Positions 35,501 to 44,505 of a DNA stretch of 64,000 bases are shown in pieces. The notes below the pieces were generated by a model. That model saw nothing but the letters and a program-made list of their open reading frames with translations, searched no databases and had not been told where the DNA came from. A program made the translations under genes and the position numbers. The DNA comes from Aulosira sp. FACHB-615 (lineage in GTDB: Bacteria > Cyanobacteriota > Cyanobacteriia > Cyanobacteriales > Nostocaceae): assembly GCF_014698045.1 (NCBI RefSeq), contig NZ_JACJSE010000001.1, forward strand, positions 248,001-312,000, in the 5' to 3' direction. Every line of letters starts with the position of its first letter. Positions within the stretch are counted from its first letter, which is position 1.

Positions 35501-36424
35501 ATGCTAGAAATGGTAGATCGGATCAATGATATTGCTTGGCAAGCTCACCAAGGTAGCGTTGCTGCAATCATTCAATTGTTAAACGAAAAGTTAGCCGACT
35601 CTGGTGTCAGAACTAGGGCTATCTTCGCTGATGGAGTCTTACAACTTCTGTGTGAGGCATCTAAAATAGAGCAACTGGAACAATCAACACTAGTAGAACA
35701 AATCCAGAAAATTCTGGAATCGATCGCACCACGTAATATTCACCGAATCAATATTAATAGCCGTATTGTTAGGGAAGAACAGCTACTGTGGCTCAAAGAA
35801 ATTTCTCTCGACCCCCAAAATCAATTACTGTGGTCACAGGAAATTACTTTAGCGCAACCACACATAGTTAAGCAGCTAATTCAAGACTTCACCCACGCTA
35901 CAACTCACCTAACACAGTCAAATCTGCTCAAAACTCAATCTGCACGTAATTCTGTACTCATTAACAGAAACAAATATCGATATTTACCCAAAACCAGAAT
36001 CCCAACAGTTGTAAGTTTGGGCTTTCTGTTGTTATTGGGTTGGCTTGTATACGCTCAGTTAGGTGATAGGCTAAAAATCCTAGTTCAATTAGAAACCCCC
36101 AAGCCTGTTACTACCACCAAACCTAAAGAAAACAAACCAGTAGCACCAGTTAATAACGCTCAAAATAATCTTGGCGATCCTGAAGAAGTAAATGATCCTT
36201 TTGGTTCAGCAGTGCGGATTGCCAACCAAGCTACCATTAATGGCAAAACAGCTACAACTTCAATTCAGTGGTTAGATTTAGCCGCTAAATGGCAACGTGC
36301 ATCTGATTTAATGGCAGCAGTACCACCAAATCACACTCGCTATCGAGAAGCGCAGATTCGTACTGAACTATATAGGAAGTATAGTGAAGCTGCTCAAAAA
36401 GAAGCTCAGAAAAGCCCTTCCTAA
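35501..36424 (+). CDS. Single-pass membrane protein, function unknown
   Basis: The 307-residue protein has an N-terminal domain of about 130 residues (MLEMVDRINDIAWQAHQGSV, then LNEKLADSGVRTRAIFADGVLQLLCEA) that resembles an alpha/beta fold. A membrane helix (about 168-187, VVSLGFLLLLGWLVYAQLG), a proline/lysine-rich linker (TTKPKENKPVAPV) and an outer helical segment (TSIQWLDLAAKWQRASDLMAAVP) ending in a charged helix follow. No catalytic motif is visible. I recall similar cyanobacterial proteins only as uncharacterised. It is monocistronic, with a terminator about 190 nt downstream. Confidence 0.7.
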   Translation: MLEMVDRINDIAWQAHQGSVAAIIQLLNEKLADSGVRTRAIFADGVLQLLCEASKIEQLEQSTLVEQIQKILESIAPRNIHRININSRIVREEQLLWLKEISLDPQNQLLWSQEITLAQPHIVKQLIQDFTHATTHLTQSNLLKTQSARNSVLINRNKYRYLPKTRIPTVVSLGFLLLLGWLVYAQLGDRLKILVQLETPKPVTTTKPKENKPVAPVNNAQNNLGDPEEVNDPFGSAVRIANQATINGKTATTSIQWLDLAAKWQRASDLMAAVPPNHTRYREAQIRTELYRKYSEAAQKEAQKSPS

Positions 36425-36616
36425 GCTACCACTCTTTGTGAATAACCATAAATCTCATTTTTTCTATACAGATGTAACAAATACTAAAAAATTATTAACC
36501 TTTGATTGAAGTGGAAGCAATATAACTGTTTATGAAATGACACAAGTTTGTCATCAAAATGTCATTTCCATCAGTCAAACTGAGTTTATTCAGATAAAAC
36601 AAGGTGTAAGTGTGAC

Positions 36617-36640
36617 GCGGCGGGATTTCCGCCTTTTTTA
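36617..36640 (+). terminator. Rho-independent terminator
   Basis: GGCGG (36619-36623) pairs with CCGCC (36629-36633) around GATTT, followed by TTTTTTA. Confidence 0.8.
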
Positions 36641-36942
36641 TTGTAGGTGCGTGCTGGCGATCGCATTTTTGCCAAAACATCATCACACCAGTAAACTTAT
36701 CAGTGATAATTAGTTAATATAATAACTTCGGTTTGATATCCGCAATCAATATCAATAATCTGTGATCTAAAAAACATCAATTAATTCGATATAAATCATC
36801 ATAAAATATTGATTTGATGCTTTATAGATTTTTTGAAAACTTGACTGATTCTTGAGAAAAATTTTGTAATTATCTTCTAGGATGGTAAGGGTACACAAAC
36901 GTGTAACTATCAAGCCACACACTGAAAATATAATTCTAATTC

Positions 36943-37074
36943 ATGATTAGTATCGCAGCAGAAGTTCAAAACTGGCTGCAACTAAGCCGTTACATTAATC
37001 GCGGTAGTGTTTATTTATTCGCTCCAATGGTGAATTTTAATGTGATGGCTGAAGTTGGAGACACTCCACCCTGA
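36943..37074 (+). CDS. Possible small protein (43 residues)
   Basis: An ATG-initiated frame encodes MISIAAEVQNWLQLSRYINR followed by GSVYLFAPMVNFNVMAEVGD and TPP. The composition is protein-like for an otherwise AT-rich intergenic region, with an amphipathic then hydrophobic part, but there is no clear ribosome site. It could be a genuine small protein or a remnant of a longer gene. Confidence 0.3.
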   Translation: MISIAAEVQNWLQLSRYINRGSVYLFAPMVNFNVMAEVGDTPP

Positions 37075-37333
37075 TTTATTATCAAATTACTTGCCAAAAA
37101 TCCTATTCCTATTGAGGAATAGCATCAACGGCATATAAATAGAAAAACTCACCTTTGCCATCATGAATGGCTGATAATTTTGTGTGAGTAAGTTGCATCA
37201 GTAACAATGCAACTCACTAAGTCATGCCTCGTCAATAGTTTTTCATGTACCATTAGACTTTCATATTTTTTGGTACAGCAATTACTTATCTAATCATCAA
37301 ACTCTTACGCTACAACAATGGGTAGTCAAATTT

Positions 37334-38275
37334 ATGCTGGTTAATTTAAATCATCAACCAATTTTTCTCGTTTGTGCTGCTGATAATAACTATGCAATGC
37401 CTTTAGCTGTCACAGTTCGTTCAGCTTTAGCCAATCTGAAAAATAATCAAAAAATCTCACTATTAATTATCGATGGTGGCATTAGTCAATCTAACAAACG
37501 TAAAATAATTCAATCATTCAGTCCCGAACAAATAAATATTTCTTGGGTACAACCAGACAACAAAATATTTGAGAATCTAGTTTTATCTAGGCATCTCACA
37601 ATTAGCTGCTATTATCGCTTGCTAATTACTGAATTTTTACCCAAAGAAGTTAATAAGGCAATTTATTTAGATAGTGATATGGTCGTCACAGGAGATTTAG
37701 AAGAACTATGGAATATTGATATTGCCGATAACTATGTATTAGCAGTACAAGATGACGTACAACTATATATATCAATGTCTCAAGGATTGAGAAACTATCA
37801 AGATCAAGGCTTATCACCAGACACTAAATATTTCAACTCTGGGCTGTTAGTAATTAATCTAGATAAATGGCGCACGGAAAATCTGGGATTAAAAGTTATT
37901 AATTATCTCAGAGAGAATATAGAATATTCACCAGATGATCAAGATGGTTTAAACGCGGTTATAGCTGGTAAGTGGGGAGAACTTCATCCCAAATGGAACC
38001 AAATGCCAAAAGTGTATAATGATCTATCATCAGAAGATAGTCCATATCCAGAAAATGTACTTCAGGAAATATTGAATCATCCTGGCATTATTCATTTTAC
38101 TAATGCGCCTAAACCCTGGTATGCGGGATTACGTACAGAATGCCAACATCCAAAAAAACATTTGTTTTTTGAATATCTTGATATGACATCTTGGAAAGGA
38201 TGGCGAGATACTTATTGGAGAAGGTTAGGTCGAAAAGTTGGTAAACTCACCTTACTCAATACTTCTAAATTGTAG
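37334..38275 (+). CDS. Glycosyltransferase family 8
   Basis: GT8 enzymes transfer hexoses from UDP-sugars with retention, for LPS or glycoprotein glycans. The 313-residue protein shows the GT8 order: AADNNYAMPLAVTVRSALAN, then YYRLLITEFLP, the metal-binding DSD at about 111-113 in AIYLDSDMVVTGD, YFNSGLLVINLDKW, DQDGLNAVI, and the C-terminal IIHFTNAPKPW with its metal-ligand His. It is complete and of normal length. It converges with the GT41 gene, with a 30-bp palindrome between them. It may act in the same glycan process as GT41 (inference). Confidence 0.9.
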   Translation: MLVNLNHQPIFLVCAADNNYAMPLAVTVRSALANLKNNQKISLLIIDGGISQSNKRKIIQSFSPEQINISWVQPDNKIFENLVLSRHLTISCYYRLLITEFLPKEVNKAIYLDSDMVVTGDLEELWNIDIADNYVLAVQDDVQLYISMSQGLRNYQDQGLSPDTKYFNSGLLVINLDKWRTENLGLKVINYLRENIEYSPDDQDGLNAVIAGKWGELHPKWNQMPKVYNDLSSEDSPYPENVLQEILNHPGIIHFTNAPKPWYAGLRTECQHPKKHLFFEYLDMTSWKGWRDTYWRRLGRKVGKLTLLNTSKL

Positions 38276-38296
38276 TCAGCGTAAAATCCCAAATCA

Positions 38297-38326
38297 TTTA
38301 GAGACGTTATATGTAACGTCTCTAAA
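38297..38326. repeat. 30-bp palindrome, copy 2
   Basis: TTTAGAGACGTTA (38297-38309) pairs with TAACGTCTCTAAA around TATG. Compared with the copy at 14263-14292, G-C to T-A at pair 2/29 and G-C to A-T at pair 13/18 are both compensated, and one further change keeps a G-T wobble. It starts 21 nt after the GT8 stop. Confidence 0.85.
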
Positions 38327-38364
38327 GCATTCCACGAATATGCAAACTGCTGTATGATTCACGC

Positions 38365-40611
38365 TTATTTAGAAGTAACACCAGAGATTATATACTTCTG
38401 CCACATTTGCTCGTAAGCTGCTTCCATTTCACGGGCAAATTGTTTACCATTCCACAAAGGTGCAGTCTGGCGAGATGCTTTCAACTTTCTGGCTACTTGC
38501 TGGCGTAAATTGTCATCTTTACCCAAGCGCACACCCCACTCGACATATTCGGTATCTGTCCAGGCGATACCTTCAGTGATGCCAGCATTAACCAACATAG
38601 TGTAACTGTTACGTGCGGCAAATTGCTCGCCAACTCTTGTCACTAAAGGAATACCCATCCACAAAGTTTCTAAAGTTGTTGTCGCACCATTGTAAGGATA
38701 CGTATCTAAAACTACATCTGCAATGCCTAAATTAGCCCGATGAGATGCTTCTGATGGTGCGTCCGGTAAAAACCGCAACCTTTCAAGCTCAACACCTTCT
38801 TCTTCAGCTAATTGATAAAAGAAGCTTTTAATTGATTCTTCTTCAGCATCACCTTTAATTAAAAAGTAGCTCTTAGGTACTTCCTTAATAATTTTCATTT
38901 GCAAGCGTGCAGTATCAGGATGACGTTTAAAACCCCGTTGTCCGCTAAAATAAACTACTGCATCAGCAGGAATCTTTAAATCATCCCGGCGAATTGTAGG
39001 TATGCCTACTTCAAAACCATCAACGGCTATGTATGTTTGTGGTAAACGCCAGATTTTTTCGCTGTAATATTCATCTGCTGATTCTGGTAAAACATAAGGA
39101 TCAGCAATAAAGTAATCAATTGCAGGAATTCCTGAAGCATCCCACCCTAACCAAGTTACTTGAATTGGTGCAGGTTTGAGAGCCATAATTCCACAAGTTA
39201 AGTCTAAGGTAATACTATCTAAATCAACCAAAATATCAATTTCATCTTGAGCAATTTGCTCTGTTAACGCTTCAAGATTAGATGATTTATGAGAGTAATA
39301 AAATTGATTTAAATACCATTCATGTAAAGGATCAAATACAGGATTGCAAATCAGATAATAACCATTAATTTGAAAGCGATCGCGGTCATGGTGTTTAATT
39401 AACCATCTCGCCAACCAACCAACAGAATGGCTTTTAAAACAGTGAGATAAGTAACCTATTTTCAGATTTTCTGTAGTTGATAATATTTTTGTAGAGCGTC
39501 TTTTTTTATGCTTTTCTACTGCTTCTGGAATATAACTTTCAATATTGTTTTGGCAGATTCGTGATAAGCTATTACGTAGATTTCTAAATGCTTCTGGTTT
39601 GTCGTAAAAATAGGGAGTGAAATAGTTAGTATTAAATAATCTCGATATTTGTAAAGGAGTTAATTCATTAGGATTTAACTCCTTTAACTCTTTCAAAAGT
39701 AGTTCATGTTTTTCCCAGGTTTCACAAGCTGCTTGCCAATTAGTACCACCAGAACTGATTAAACTTTTAAGAATTAAATTGTTGGCAAATATTTTATCAG
39801 TTAATTCTGTAGATAAAGAATATGATAGCTTGGCAGTTTCTATGCCCTTAGTATATTGACCAAAGTTAATATACATACCTGTAAGATAGAATAGAATTTC
39901 TCTATTCTTAGGATCTAAAGTTAAACTAATTTCTAAAAAAGCAGCAGCTAGTACTACTTGTTTTTGTGCATAACCAATATTAACTGCTACTGGAACTACA
40001 ATATTTACGAAAGTATTGGCTTGAGACTGTTCATGAATATAGGGAAGACAAGCCTTAGTAAATACTATTGATGATGGATGTAAAGGAGCATAATTTAAAA
40101 TAGCCTCTAAAACTGATGCTAGTAATTCCCAATCTACTGCTATTGGTGGCTCAGACTGTAATATTTCAATTATGCCTAACTCGTCTAATTCATCACCTGT
40201 ATAGTTTTCTTGTTTAATCTCTAGCTTAATTAAATGTAATAAATTAAAAATATCTGTTGGACAAATTTCCCTAATTTGCTGGCGAATAATGATAGCATTA
40301 GTATTATCTTCGATACTTTCTATTCTAGTTGCTTCTTGATTTAAAACTACCCCCAACTCCTCTGTCCATTGACTAATGTTATTTTCTTCATTCTCCATTA
40401 TTGCCATAAACCAAGTAGTTTGGGCTTCAGCTTCTTGCCCTTGTAGCAAAAGCATCAGACCCAAATACCAATAGTAAGATTTGTTATTAGGTTCAGCATC
40501 AATTAGCTGTTCATAAATTTGAGTTGCTTGATAATAATTTCCTTGAACTAGGTATTTATAGGCTTTTTTATTAAGTTCTACTAAATCTTGTGTTGCTAAG
40601 AGTGCAGACAT
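38365..40611 (-). CDS. TPR-GT41 (SPINDLY-type) O-linked N-acetylglucosaminyltransferase-like protein
   Basis: The 748-residue protein has TPR-like helical repeats over about 10-370, starting KKAYKYLVQGNYYQATQIYEQLIDAEPNN. The GT41 catalytic region (about 375-735) is marked by KIGYLSHCFKSHSVGWL, DILVDLDSITLDLTCGIMA, PIQVTWLGWDASG, VYFSGQRGFKRHPD and DTYPYNGATTTLETLWMGIP. GT41 enzymes attach sugars to Ser/Thr of proteins, or in some bacteria to flagellins or pilins. It lies 125 nt downstream of the pilin gene on the same strand, but a hairpin with a U-rich tail separates the two. Pilin modification is an inference from this position. Confidence 0.9.
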   Translation of the reverse strand: MSALLATQDLVELNKKAYKYLVQGNYYQATQIYEQLIDAEPNNKSYYWYLGLMLLLQGQEAEAQTTWFMAIMENEENNISQWTEELGVVLNQEATRIESIEDNTNAIIIRQQIREICPTDIFNLLHLIKLEIKQENYTGDELDELGIIEILQSEPPIAVDWELLASVLEAILNYAPLHPSSIVFTKACLPYIHEQSQANTFVNIVVPVAVNIGYAQKQVVLAAAFLEISLTLDPKNREILFYLTGMYINFGQYTKGIETAKLSYSLSTELTDKIFANNLILKSLISSGGTNWQAACETWEKHELLLKELKELNPNELTPLQISRLFNTNYFTPYFYDKPEAFRNLRNSLSRICQNNIESYIPEAVEKHKKRRSTKILSTTENLKIGYLSHCFKSHSVGWLARWLIKHHDRDRFQINGYYLICNPVFDPLHEWYLNQFYYSHKSSNLEALTEQIAQDEIDILVDLDSITLDLTCGIMALKPAPIQVTWLGWDASGIPAIDYFIADPYVLPESADEYYSEKIWRLPQTYIAVDGFEVGIPTIRRDDLKIPADAVVYFSGQRGFKRHPDTARLQMKIIKEVPKSYFLIKGDAEEESIKSFFYQLAEEEGVELERLRFLPDAPSEASHRANLGIADVVLDTYPYNGATTTLETLWMGIPLVTRVGEQFAARNSYTMLVNAGITEGIAWTDTEYVEWGVRLGKDDNLRQQVARKLKASRQTAPLWNGKQFAREMEAAYEQMWQKYIISGVTSK

Positions 40612-40629
40612 TTAAATACTCCTCATTTA

Positions 40630-40679
40630 CTACTAACAAATAAAACAAAGTGAGTAGTTAAAAATGTCACTACTCACTT
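40630..40679 (-). terminator. Hairpin between the pilin and GT41 genes
   Basis: AAGTGAGTAG (40648-40657) pairs perfectly with CTACTCACTT (40670-40679). On the minus strand the stem is followed by TGTTTTATTTG. It probably ends most pilin transcripts, with some read-through into GT41. Confidence 0.65.
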
Positions 40680-40736
40680 AATGCAGATTTCAAATACTAT
40701 TAACTAGCGATCGCACAACAAAAAGCATTTTTTACA

Positions 40737-41291
40737 TTAACCACCCAGAGATTTAAAGTTATTAGGACAGCTAGTAACGCCGGTTGCAGCTACAACCACA
40801 GTTGTACCTGGTACGTTTGCTTCACACGCAAAAGCAACTGTTAATGCTTCATTGGTTTGGGTGTTACCTGTGATGGTACCAACAATTCCCAGATAAGCTT
40901 TCAGAGCAGGTTTAATAGCATCTGCTTTATTGGAAATGATACCAGCGATATTAGTACCGCTACCTTTAATTTCACTACTGTATTTGTAGTTATCAGTCTG
41001 GGTTTTAATCCCAACACCTAGCTGTGTTAATTCAGTTGTAAAGGATTGATATTCCAAGAAGTAAGCTTGTTGAGCGCGGTTAATTGCACCGATACCATTT
41101 CTAGCTTCTGACTGCTTGGCTTTGTTAACTTGACCAAGCAAAGAAGGTAAAGCAATAGCAGCCAAAACACCAATAATAATTACTACCACGAGCAATTCAA
41201 TCAAGGTAAAACCTTCATCTGCTCTATTCTTACGATTATTCAGGTGTTGCAAAAATTTAGCTTGAAGTTCAGGTTTGATTGCGGGCTTCAT
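40737..41291 (-). CDS. pilA: Type IV pilin-like protein (PilA type)
   Basis: The 184-residue prepilin has a 27-residue basic leader ending KNRADEG, then Phe28 and the class III signal FTLIELLVVVIIIGVLAAIALP with Glu32 (Glu5 of the mature form). The helix continues QVNKAKQSEARNGIGAINRAQ. The C-terminal domain has two cysteines (FACEANV and TSCPNNF) that would close the D-loop. The body is rich in Thr, Ser and Ala, potential O-glycosylation sites. The long leader and GIGAINRAQQAYFLE are typical of cyanobacterial PilA used for motility and DNA uptake. Its neighbours are a methyltransferase upstream and GT41 downstream. Confidence 0.92.
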   Translation of the reverse strand: MKPAIKPELQAKFLQHLNNRKNRADEGFTLIELLVVVIIIGVLAAIALPSLLGQVNKAKQSEARNGIGAINRAQQAYFLEYQSFTTELTQLGVGIKTQTDNYKYSSEIKGSGTNIAGIISNKADAIKPALKAYLGIVGTITGNTQTNEALTVAFACEANVPGTTVVVAATGVTSCPNNFKSLGG

Positions 41292-41412
41292 TGAGAGTTT
41301 CTCCTATGGGGGGTGAGATGTATTATTCTTGACTTCTAGGCTTAAGTTACCCACTTGTTTCACGTTTCATATCACCTACAGCAAAAAATTCTGAAAATTT
41401 GCCGAATGTGTT

Positions 41413-42738
41413 TTATGCACAACGTTCTAACAGCACATAGAGAAAGACTTCCAGTTTGCTCAACAGATTTTGAACTTGAACACAGGCTTGTGCATAACTC
41501 ATCGGCTCTAGAGTGACAACATCTATTGGCTTAATCAGTAACCAGCGTTGTACTAAGGAGTCAAATGGTTGCTCTCCCTCCCAGAGAGGTAACAAGCAAG
41601 CAACTAAGTTGGTATCTAACTCTACAGGCCCCTTTAAGGGAAGATTTATATAGTTAGCAACTGACCATGAACTACCTTGAGTGATGCAGTTAATCAAATC
41701 TTGTTTGATTTGTTCTGTTCTTAATTGAGGATGCAGATGTACTTTTGTACTTTGCCAGTCTGCTAATGTCCACTCAGAAATTGACTCAAATAACTTTCCT
41801 TGATGGGGATGACCACACCAGAAGTCTAGTAAACGGTGAGCAGGATGTAACAATTCAAATATATGTAACTGATCCTCTAGTGGAAGTTCAGGGAGGCTCA
41901 TGGCTAGAAAAGCTGGCAAATCATCTCGATTTTTAAATAAATCCATTAATTCCCAGTGTCGCCATTGCACCATACTGATAAATTCCAGATCAGCAGCTTG
42001 CAACATGGCAAACATTTGTTTAACTGTGTAGCCTTTATCTCCTTGGAGTAAATGATTCACTAAAGTTAAATTAGGTGCTTGCTCAAAGGCGCTATCCCAA
42101 GCTCTTTGTTTGAGAACTACATCATCTTTCAAAGATCCCATAATTTCCCGAACTAATTCAGCTTCAAATTCTAAGGGTGTACCATCCATTAAACCCATTA
42201 GTTGAAATAGTTCTTGAGCTTGGTAATAATAAAATCTTTGGCGGTAACTATGTAAGTTAGTATGAATAATTCCATGCGGTTGCAAAACAGATTTCATGGC
42301 TTGCAACCCTAAAACTGGATCTGGGAGTAGATAAAGAGTTTCATCACAGTTGATATAGTCAAATTGCATCCCTAACTGGGATAGATCCTCAATGGAAAGT
42401 GTATAAAATTCTGCATTATCAAAGCCATGATATTGCAAGCGTTGACGGGCTAATTTTACGGATTCTGCTGATAAATCAACACCGATAATTTTAGCATCAG
42501 GATTGGCCTCTGCTAAGGCTAGTGATGTGTAACCAGAACCACAACCCGCATCTAAAATAACTTTATCTTTAGTATTTATAATTTCTTGATTTCTTAAATA
42601 GAAAGATGTGACAAAATTACAAACATAAAGCAAATTCAATTTATTTTTGGGTGTTTCCTCAACAGAATTATTAGGGTATGGAATTGCTTCAAACTGCTGA
42701 CGAATTTTCTCTTTTAAGTCTGATGTTGGGTTATTCAT
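41413..42738 (-). CDS. SAM-dependent methyltransferase with C-terminal extension
   Basis: The 441-residue protein is called from the ATG at 42738, where CAGGAG lies upstream; the frame is open 22 codons earlier. The class I Rossmann methyltransferase domain (about 40-200) has motif I VILDAGCGSGYTSLALAEA, motif II IIGVDLSAESVKLARQRL and DYINCDETLYLLPDPVLGL. The C-terminal half (about 210-440) is helical and of unknown role (TVKQMFAMLQAADLEFI). It is transcribed toward pilA, 121 nt away. The substrate is unknown; with pilin and GT41 next to it, modification of a protein or glycan is possible (inference). Confidence 0.85.
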   Translation of the reverse strand: MNNPTSDLKEKIRQQFEAIPYPNNSVEETPKNKLNLLYVCNFVTSFYLRNQEIINTKDKVILDAGCGSGYTSLALAEANPDAKIIGVDLSAESVKLARQRLQYHGFDNAEFYTLSIEDLSQLGMQFDYINCDETLYLLPDPVLGLQAMKSVLQPHGIIHTNLHSYRQRFYYYQAQELFQLMGLMDGTPLEFEAELVREIMGSLKDDVVLKQRAWDSAFEQAPNLTLVNHLLQGDKGYTVKQMFAMLQAADLEFISMVQWRHWELMDLFKNRDDLPAFLAMSLPELPLEDQLHIFELLHPAHRLLDFWCGHPHQGKLFESISEWTLADWQSTKVHLHPQLRTEQIKQDLINCITQGSSWSVANYINLPLKGPVELDTNLVACLLPLWEGEQPFDSLVQRWLLIKPIDVVTLEPMSYAQACVQVQNLLSKLEVFLYVLLERCA

Positions 42739-42910
42739 AGGTAAATTGCTCCTGTGATTGCATTCTCCACAGTCTGCCCCAATACCTGTATATGGCAGAA
42801 GCATGACTTAAAAGAATTGCTTAAGTTTGAGTATTCCCATTTATCTGCCTTTCCTCTCACTCTATAGTTATGTTATATTAAGCGTAGTCATTATGAGTTC
42901 GTATAGATAT

Positions 42911-44281
42911 ATGTCTAACCCAACAGTAGAAAACGTAGTGATTATCGGTTCTGGGCCAGCAGGATACACCGCCGCCATCTATGCAGCACGAGCTAACCTG
43001 AAACCCGTTGTTTTTGAAGGTTTCCAAGCTGGAGGATTGCCGGGTGGACAGCTGATGACAACGACGGAAGTAGAGAACTTTCCTGGCTTCCCGCAAGGGA
43101 TTACGGGGCCGGAACTGATGGATCGGATGAAGGCACAGGCCGAGCGTTGGGGGGCTGAGTTATATACTGAAGATGTGATATCTGTTGATTTAAGCCAACG
43201 TCCGTTTACTGTGCGCTCTAAAGAAAGAGAAATTAAAGCTCACAGTTTAATTATTGCCACTGGTGCCACAGCCAAGCGTTTAGGTTTACCCAGTGAACAT
43301 CAGTTTTGGAGTCGGGGAATTTCTGCTTGTGCGATTTGTGATGGTGCAACACCAATTTTCCACGGTGCAGAGTTGGCGGTAATTGGTGCTGGTGACTCAG
43401 CCGCAGAAGAATCAATTTATCTGACTAAATATGGTTCTAAAGTGAATTTGCTGGTACGGTCTGATAAGATGCGGGCTTCTAAAGCTATGCAAGACCGAGT
43501 TTTGAGTAACCCGAAAATCCAGGTGCATTGGAACACAGAAGTTGTAGACGTGTTTGGCAATGGTTACATGGATGGAGTAAAAGTTCGCAATAATAAAACC
43601 GGTGCAGAAAGCGAAATTCACGCCAAGGGTTTATTTTATGCGATCGGTCACACTCCTAACACCTCCTTATTTAAGGGACAGCTAGAACTGGATGAGGTTG
43701 GTTACATTGTCACAAAACATGGTTCTGTAGAAACTAGTGTTGAAGGGGTTTTTGCTGCTGGTGACGTGCAGGATCATGAGTATCGCCAAGCAATTACAGC
43801 TGCGGGGACTGGTTGTATGGCGGCGTTGTTGACAGAACGTTGGTTATCTTCTAATGGTTTGATTCAAGAGTTTCATCAAGAACCAACAATCAATAATGAG
43901 TTAGAGACTCAGCCAGCCCAAAAGAAAACGGAAGCGGAGGAAGCAGCCGGGTTTAATTTACAGTCGACACGCCATGAAGGTGGTTATGCTTTACGCAAAT
44001 TATTCCACGAAAGCGATCGCCTGCTGATTGTCAAATACGTTGCGCCCGGTTGCGGCCCTTGTCATACCCTCAAACCCATACTTAATAAAGTAGTGGATGA
44101 ATTCGACGGCAAAATCCATTTTGTGGAAATTGACATCGATAAAGACCGTGAGATTGCCGAAAACGCTGGCGTGACAGGTACACCGACTGTACAGTTCTTC
44201 AAAGACAAAGAACTGTTGAAAGAAATCAAAGGCGTGAAGCAAAAGAGCGAATACCGACAGTTGATTGAAAGCAACATTTAG
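42911..44281 (+). CDS. trxB: NADPH-thioredoxin reductase fused to thioredoxin (NTRC)
   Basis: The 456-residue bifunctional flavoprotein passes electrons from NADPH to 2-Cys peroxiredoxins. The reductase part (about 1-325) has the FAD motif VVIIGSGPAGYTAAIYAARA, redox centre CAIC (Cys140, Cys143), NADPH motif VIGAGDSAAEE and VEGVFAAGDV. A linker of about 40 residues precedes the thioredoxin domain (about 365-456) with CGPC (Cys381, Cys384) and cis-Pro in TGTPTV. I start at ATG 42911 (MSNPTVENVVI); ATG 42893 is also possible. The fusion is known from Anabaena and plastids. It is monocistronic with a repeat region downstream. Confidence 0.94.
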   Translation: MSNPTVENVVIIGSGPAGYTAAIYAARANLKPVVFEGFQAGGLPGGQLMTTTEVENFPGFPQGITGPELMDRMKAQAERWGAELYTEDVISVDLSQRPFTVRSKEREIKAHSLIIATGATAKRLGLPSEHQFWSRGISACAICDGATPIFHGAELAVIGAGDSAAEESIYLTKYGSKVNLLVRSDKMRASKAMQDRVLSNPKIQVHWNTEVVDVFGNGYMDGVKVRNNKTGAESEIHAKGLFYAIGHTPNTSLFKGQLELDEVGYIVTKHGSVETSVEGVFAAGDVQDHEYRQAITAAGTGCMAALLTERWLSSNGLIQEFHQEPTINNELETQPAQKKTEAEEAAGFNLQSTRHEGGYALRKLFHESDRLLIVKYVAPGCGPCHTLKPILNKVVDEFDGKIHFVEIDIDKDREIAENAGVTGTPTVQFFKDKELLKEIKGVKQKSEYRQLIESNI

Positions 44282-44470
44282 GGGAGTCGGGAATGGGGAA
44301 TGGGGAATGGGGAATAGGGAAGACAAGACGCAGGAAGCAATAGAGAAAGAAATCCAGGGGTGTGGGAGGATGGTGAAGAAATCTTTCTTCCCACACCTCC
44401 CACACTCCCCACACTCCCCACACTCCCCACACCTCCCACACTCCCAACTCTCCACTCCCCTATGTACAAT
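44282..44470. repeat. GGGAATGG tandem words and GTGTGGGA repeat element, copy 2
   Basis: GGGAATGGGGAATGGGGAAT (about 44290-44310) is followed by AGAAATCCAGGGGTGTGGGA, GGATGGTGAAGAAATCTTTC and at least seven CCCACACTCC/CCTCCCACA units up to about 44450. It is related in inverted orientation to 24599-24712. Several overlapping frames on both strands are low-complexity products of this element. Confidence 0.7.
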
Positions 44471-44505
44471 GGTCAGCGTATCTTGCTGAATGCAGGCGAT
44501 CGCTC

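Larger units (their letters stand above)
36425..37333. other. 910-base intergenic region with a terminator and a possible small ORF
   Basis: A strong hairpin terminator lies at 36617-36640. A 43-codon open frame occurs at 36943-37074. The rest is AT-rich without recognised sites. The terminator lies far from the upstream stop, so a small RNA between 36425 and 36640 is possible. Confidence 0.5.

Noticed and set aside
44000..44489. Several overlapping low-complexity frames after the NTRC gene
   Set aside because: They are translations of the GTGTGGGA and GGGAATGG repeats, or lie antisense to the NTRC thioredoxin domain.
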